DNA from: Mucor racemosus
Lineage: Eukaryota; Mucoromycota; Mucoromycetes; Mucorales; Mucoraceae
Direction: 5' to 3'
Assembly (NCBI GenBank): GCA_027405735.1
Contig: JAPEHQ010000001.1
Coordinates: forward strand, 620,001 to 684,000
Length of the DNA stretch: 64,000 nucleotides
The translations under genes were made by a program, and so were the position numbers. Below, piece by piece: positions 58,473 through 64,000 of the stretch. Positions within the stretch are counted from its first letter, which is position 1. Each line of letters starts with the position of its first letter. Below the pieces are notes generated by a model. It had not been told where the DNA came from. It saw only the letters and a list, made by a program, of their open reading frames with translations, and searched no databases.

Positions 58473-59315
58473 TCATCTATGTAAATAAACATACACAAAA
58501 AGGAGAATAAGCTGCAATAAGCATTAATTAGTCATAGGATTACGCTTCAACTAAAAATAAAATACTTTACTACTAGTACGAATGCAATCATTGCCATAAT
58601 CTTTGTATTTTTCCACCACATTGTTCTTTAATAAAAATCCTTTAAATACAACGTATCACATTAATTATTTTTCAACCAATTTTACCTTTAATAATGTGCT
58701 TCTCTTTTTAAATGCAAATGCTTGATGGCTAAGTCCATCTGTTTTATCAACTAAAATATCTATACGTTCGCTTCTTTCCAATACTCGCTCAATATTATGT
58801 GTCATTATACCTTTGATTTGATCAATTTCATCTTGTACTCGCTTTAATTTATCAGCATTCTTGTCATTACTATAAAAATCCATTTGATTTCCAATCACTT
58901 TATTGAATACATTCATGCCATAATCAGGTGCATCTAAAATTTGTGATATAGTTTAGGTACCGAGAAGTTTTGATTGAGTATTTTGCCGGAATACAAAGGG
59001 TACACGACGATCAAATGATTCATTGGCCATACACATGTATGTTATACCGCCTTCTGAAATGCAGTGAAATAGATATCTGAATAAGATTTCATATATAAGT
59101 ACACTATTCAGCATAATTTTTGCCTATCTATATACCTGTCTAGTACGTAGGTTAATTTGGAATTATTAGGTGGTATCCTTTTTAGAATAGCCTGTACGAC
59201 TATTATTTTGCACGGATAGCGAATTTAGGCATTTGGTTGCAAAAGATCAATTAGTTTGTTTTATACTCTGCAACAATGGTAGTTTCATGTGCAACTAATC
59301 CATGTATAATAGCCA
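58473..59315 (-). pseudogene. VAMP7-type longin R-SNARE, apparently disrupted
   Basis: Order of parts: MAIIHGLVAHETTIVAE (longin start, 59315), AILKRIPPNNSKLTYVLDR, YLFHCISEGGITYMCMANES, the SNARE motif with IERVLERSERIDILVDKTD (zero-layer arginine) and a C-terminal anchor (MAMIAFVL joined to LILLFVYVYLHR). This is the VAMP7 plan; such SNAREs drive fusion with vacuoles or lysosomes. Three problems appear. An in-frame TAA (58953-58955) sits in the longin domain; it can be avoided only by a 27-nt intron (58934-58960), far shorter than its neighbours. The junction before TMWWKN is out of frame unless an acceptor AG has mutated (TTAA where TTAG is expected). The GNF part of the longin domain is missing. 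It looks like a decayed gene, though assembly errors are possible. Confidence 0.65.
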
Positions 59316-61180
59316 TAATAATAATCTAAATAAGTATATTGACAGATTTCTTTGAGCAAAAGTAAAATCAGTTGAAGGAGGATGTTCCGAATGGGCTGCT
59401 TCACTGATGTTTGCTGGAAATGAATTGTATGCATGAGACAGAATCTACGATAGATATACTATTATCTCAAAATGCTATCAGTACAAGCGTTAGGTAAGAA
59501 ACTGGTTGTTTATATCCTTGATTTTGTATGAAATGTTACATTTTCAGATTTCTTTACGAATTTTTTATCTTCTTTATTAACTATAACCTAGTATTTAATT
59601 ACTCTGTGTATTATATCTTATAAATTCCAATGTCCAGTTGAAAGCTCATGGATTTAAAAAGAATTTTGGCGCAAGAACAAAGCACATATAATTCAAAATG
59701 TACGAATTTTTCTTAATTTTCAGCTATTGTCGGGGTAAACACCGAAAAAAATGACTCCACCAAATCCTTCTAATCCCTCGTCCAAAATCGCAGAAAACCA
59801 AACAATCAATTGTTTTGCGATGAATTTTGGCTTAAACCTATAATAATGCTAGACAAACTTATAGCTGAAAATATACTTAATCAGAATACAAAGTAAAGGT
59901 GTGCATTATGCATACAAATTTTTAAGTTTCCTTAGATAAACTACTTTTTTAGTTATTCTAACATAGCTCAAACTTTTTACACCTCCAAATTTATTAAACT
60001 TAACTCATCGGATGTGCAATAAAATTATCTACCAGCTTTAATTAAGAAGCTATACCTATTTTATTAATAAAATATTTTTTAAATGAACAAAAACCATGGT
60101 AATTTTTCGAAAATCTGGCCAAAAAATGAGCAACAATATTTAAACTCCGCGATCACTGTTTTTTTACACTTTTGTCAGGATTTTAAGTAAATCAAGCAAT
60201 GATCAAGACACGGAAGGATTACATACGGCATAGTAGGCTTTATTGTTGTATTTTTCTTGAATTTCAAAAAAATTCAAAGGGTTTTTAATCATTTAGTTGA
60301 TTATTTGTTGATTAATAAGCGAAATGCGAAAGCATATTTCTTGCCAAATTCCCGCCCTAAATTTCACTGTATATCAGTTTTTGGTGCTCGCCGTGTTTAT
60401 TTATGTATGCAATATACCAGATAGCGTCATTTGCTATCATTTCAGCAGGCGTAATTCTTGTTGCATGTCAAAATCATGGAAGTATGCGATATGTTTGTGT
60501 ATGCTCAGTAAAAAGAAAGTTCCAATGATTGAGTAGAAAAAAGATATGTTTCTTGTTGTTATACTAGATATACAAATGAAAAAAAAGAAATTAACTGTAA
60601 CTGCTAGCTCAAGTGGTGAAGATCAACATAACACCCAACACCAAGTTGCAAATCTGTTATCTTGTTGTGCTATTTCATTAACAAACAACACACCATATGA
60701 GGAAAGAGCGCAAATTAAGGGCATGAAATTAAGGAGATCTATTAATAACCGCTTAGATATCGTGAGATAGTGCTATGCTCTCGGACCATAATAGATCATT
60801 TTACCAAGGCCATCAAAAGAAAGATGAATATTTGATATAAAGTGATGTCATTTTATATTTTGAAGATGTGATAATTCAAACATGTACTTTTACTCCGTAT
60901 TGTTTATTAACTCGAGCCTAGATGAAACGTATTGCATTATATGGTGAAACGAAATATTGATCATTTACCAAACTATATGAGGGGAAACACACACACACAC
61001 ACACATTGTTGTGGTCCATCAACTGACTGATTTTCAATGACATCACATTGACCAATCACTGTCTTTTTAAACTAGGTAAATTCCCTTATTACGAAGCAGG
61101 TAGAAAAGCATGAAAAAGAGGAGATTTTCTATTTTCTTTTACCCTTTTTCCTTTTTCTTTATTCGAAAATATAAAATAGT
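59316..61180. other. Intergenic, no supported gene
   Basis: AT-rich. Two small ORFs (60324-60536 and 60546-60770) have no recognisable features; the second encodes a Gln/Ser/Thr-containing 74-aa peptide. A (CA)n run sits at 60988-61006. A CT/T-rich leader (61125-61160) precedes the subtilase. Confidence 0.55.
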
Positions 61181-62600
61181 ATGAAGTTCTCTATCTTGAC
61201 TGCTGCCTTGTTGATGGCTGGTTATGCCACTGCCGTTCCCATGATTAACCCTACCTCCTTTAACGATGGTTCCGTAGCACCTTTATACGCTCCTGTTGAA
61301 ACCGAAGCTGTTCGTGGTTCCTATATCGTCGTTCTTAAAAGTGATTTAGATGCCAAACAAATCGAGGATCATGCTGAATGGATTAGCAGTATGTCTGCTG
61401 CTCATGCTCTTAACAACGGCGATTATTTAAATGAATTTAACCATGGTATCAATCACGTTTATGAAATGCCAAACTTCAAGGGTTATTCTGGTAAATTTGA
61501 TAAGAAACTTTTGGATGCTATTCGCCAATCCGACGAAGTTGCCTATGTTGAAGAAGACTCTGTTGTTTATGCTAGTGAATTACAACGCGGTGCTCCTTGG
61601 GGTCTTGCTCGTATCTCTACACGTGAGCGTCTCTCTCTTCGTAACTTTAATAAATATAACTACGATTCTGATACTGCTGGTGAAGGTGTTAAGGTTTACG
61701 TCATTGATACCGGTATCAATGTAAAGCATGTTGATTTCGGTGGTAGAGCTGTTTGGGGTAAGACTATCCCAAAGAATGATGAAGATCTTGATGGCAATGG
61801 TCATGGGTAAATATTTAAATTTGCATTGTTTTTTTTTCCTCAAATGTTTGATGTTAAACTATTCCTATTTTAGTTCTCATTGTGCAGGTACTATCGGAGG
61901 AAAGAAATATGGTGTAGCCAAGAAATCTATCCCTGTTGCTGTCAAAGTATTGGCTTCAAATGGTAGTGGTAGTATGTCTGATGTCGTTAAGGGTGTTGAT
62001 TGGGCTACCAATGAATATCTTAAAGATAAGAAGGCTGCTTTGCAATCCAAGAAGCCTTTCAAGGGTTCTGCTGCCAACATGAGTTTGGGTGGTGGTAAAT
62101 CTCCTTCTTTGGATGCCACTGTTAACGGTGCTGTTGAAGCTGGTCTTGTGTTTGCTGTTGCTGCTGGTAATGATAATAAGGATGCTTGGTAAGCTATTTT
62201 TTTGTATGAATTCATGCAAAAAATTCAAATATTAATCATTTAAATGTGTAGCAACTATTCTCCTGCTCGTGCTGAAAAGGCCATCACTGTCGGTGCCTCT
62301 ACCATCTTTGATGAGCGTGCATACTTCTCTAACTTTGGTGAGTGCGTTGATGTCTTTGCTCCCGGTTTGAACATTGAATCCATCTGGAATTCCAATGATC
62401 ATGCTACTAATACCATTTCCGGTACATCAATGGCCTCTCCTCATGTTGCTGGTCTTGCTGCTTATCTTTTGGCTCAAGCACCTGAAGGTACTAGTCCCAA
62501 GGAAATCAAGAAGCGAATTCTTGATTTGGCTACTCGCAATGTATTCAAGGAACTTCCTGCCAAGACCCCTAACCTTCTCATCTACAACGGTTTCGAGTAA
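61181..62600 (+). CDS. PRB1: Subtilisin-like serine protease (proteinase K / Prb1 type)
   Basis: Three exons, 61181-61806, 61874-62188 and 62252-62600, 429 aa, all in phase. A signal peptide (FSILTAALLMAGYATAVP) is followed by an I9 inhibitor propeptide (YIVVLKSDLDAKQIEDH to YVEEDSVVYAS) and the S8 domain. The triad is complete: Asp in VIDTGI, His in GNGHGSHCAGT (split by intron 1), and Ser in GTSMASPHVAG; the oxyanion Asn is in AAGNDN. By family it is a secreted or vacuolar endoprotease that matures by self-cleavage of its propeptide. Codon use is strongly biased (GGT, GCT, AAG), suggesting high expression. It ends shortly after the catalytic domain (LLIYNGFE), so it has no anchor. Confidence 0.96.
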
Positions 62601-64000
62601 ATCATATTATAAACATTGAGTAAATTATATTGTTTCTTTCTACCTTTTTTTTTTCCATTTAACCCTTTTTTTTTCTTATAATATCCCCTTCCCTTCTATT
62701 TTTTGTATTTTCGGAGAAATATAAACTGCTGTCAGCATTGATGAAATCATAACATTTTGCTGATGAATATGTAAATTTAATTGCCCTGTCTTGACCATGT
62801 TTACTATCTCGTCGTTAGGCTTTAATATAGGAAATTGTTGTATCATTTTTTAAAGTGAAAATGCGTTACATCTTGGCGGAGCCCTTAATTCAGGGAATAC
62901 AAAGATGAATACAAAATTTACATTATAGTAATTATTTTCCATACATGGGCGCAGAAATTGCCAGCGCTCTTGATTGTTTCGATATCAATTTGTAAGGGGA
63001 TATTATATATAGAAAACAACTTACATGAGTAATTTCCTATCAAGCTCATATTGTATCTAGCGTAAACTTGAATACGGTCATCGGCACCATCTCTAACACA
63101 TTATCTGTATATGTACAGTATATGACTTTTTCGATTGATGGCTTGCAAATACAATATGGTTATGTATATCTTGTATGTTATAAGACTCACTACTGTATCA
63201 TATTGGAAATTATTTCTGTGGTATGCGTTTAAAACAATCCTTTTAATGTCTCGCTTTGTTTCGAATCATGATTTTGTCGAGAAAAAGCCTTTAGACGAGA
63301 TGATTTTAGTTTAAATTAATCAATCAAACTCAAAAATGATGTAATTTTAAATGTCTATTCACATCAAAATTTTGTGATTTGAAGAGATAAGGTGCATTGA
63401 ATAGCTACTTCCAACATCCATAAATATATTTTCAACGAGTTTTCAGATTTACATACTTACTCGAAAGTAACCTTTTGTTGTACAGCAAAGTTAGAAATGG
63501 AATAATTGCTAAAAGAATAGTCGTTTTTATCATCAAACAGGCAGTAGTGAACATTTCATGTCATATTCTCTACTACCATTATATGCGTTAGATGTTTAGT
63601 TTTCATTTTTATTATCACACTTGATTCTAGCTGCAATATTGATAGAGTAATCGTTCATTATATCTGTTGATCATCTAATAAAAAAATTGGTTTTACAAAA
63701 GCAAAAAAAGGTTTACGTCTTTTTGATATTCTCTATTGATACTGTAGAAGGTGATAACATATGGAACTTGATGGCATACAAGGTAGTATATGATTCATAT
63801 TTTTGCCAATGGCCACTCTTCCAAAAAAAAAGCCGAACAATCTCCGGAAGCGGCCATCTAATGATATTTCCAAGCTTTAAATTTGTAGAAAAAATCACCG
63901 GACAGTCCGGACGCGGTTGTTTAAATATTCCAAGCAGCTATAAGATGCTTGTATCAAAATTTCATACAAAAATTAAGGTTCTGCAGTAAATGACGAAGTT
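62601..64000. other. Intergenic, no gene seen; short GC-rich duplication near end
   Basis: AT-rich. A fragment similar to 30440-30475 (TACTGTAGAAGGTGATAA) occurs near 63740-63757. At 63843-63875 and 63906-63935 two related blocks (TCCGGAAGCGG...TTCCAAGC and TCCGGACGCGG...TTCCAAGC) repeat about 63 bp apart. Confidence 0.55.

Noticed and set aside
60324..60770. Two small ORFs that might be genes
   Set aside because: No domain, no signal peptide, no intron logic and no T-rich leader like the real genes; open frames of this size are expected by chance.

Overview
This window looks like AT-rich nuclear DNA of an early-diverging filamentous fungus, most likely Mucoromycota (Mucorales-type). The support is indirect: many short introns (about 50-65 nt) with GTAAGT/GTATGT donors and CTAAC-like branch sites, T/CT-rich leaders, a PacC/Rim101 zinc-finger factor and a Cch1-type calcium channel, plus a Rab32-type GTPase and a VAMP7-type SNARE that budding yeast lacks. 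I cannot name the species.

Layout. 1-5021 is gene-free and made of mobile-element debris: a fragment of a dynein-intermediate-chain-like WD40 gene, a possible tRNA-derived SINE, a palindromic repeat and one copy of dispersed repeat A. 5022-9778 is a tight minus-strand cluster: a four-TM protein, a nuclear SCI1-like basic protein, a PMP3-type proteolipid and a Swf1/ZDHHC4-type palmitoyltransferase. 10946-16634 is a complete-looking two-ORF LINE retrotransposon with a perfect 14-bp target-site duplication. 17645-25137 is a 15-exon voltage-gated calcium channel gene (CCH1). 25733-31625 is a large element with about 1-kb inverted ends (repeat A). Into it a 3.1-kb CACTA-like DNA transposon has inserted, with a 3-bp TSD; the empty site can be read in a second copy near position 2710. 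32591-37685 carries an orphan membrane protein, Rab32 and dihydroxyacid dehydratase (ILV3). 37686-41758 is intergenic with a tandem hairpin-like repeat. 41759-48473 carries a GPI-type aspartyl protease, PacC/Rim101 and a FAT1/FATP acyl-CoA synthetase. 51270-54128 carries threonine aspartase and a four-TM protein. 56963-62600 carries an ankyrin protein, a damaged VAMP7-type SNARE gene and a proteinase K-like subtilase.

Working together. There is no operon logic. Loose themes are membrane traffic (palmitoyltransferase whose yeast relative modifies SNAREs, Rab32, VAMP7 relic), ion and pH signalling (CCH1, PMP3, PacC) and secreted or vacuolar proteolysis (yapsin-like protease, subtilase). The most notable observations are the nested CACTA insertion with a readable empty site and captured gene fragment, the intact LINE, the palindromic repeat family carrying a conserved ORF, a GC-AG intron in TASP1, ATG-only first coding exons in two genes, and the disrupted VAMP7 gene. 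All gene structures were spliced by eye; codon phase was checked at each junction for most multi-exon genes.
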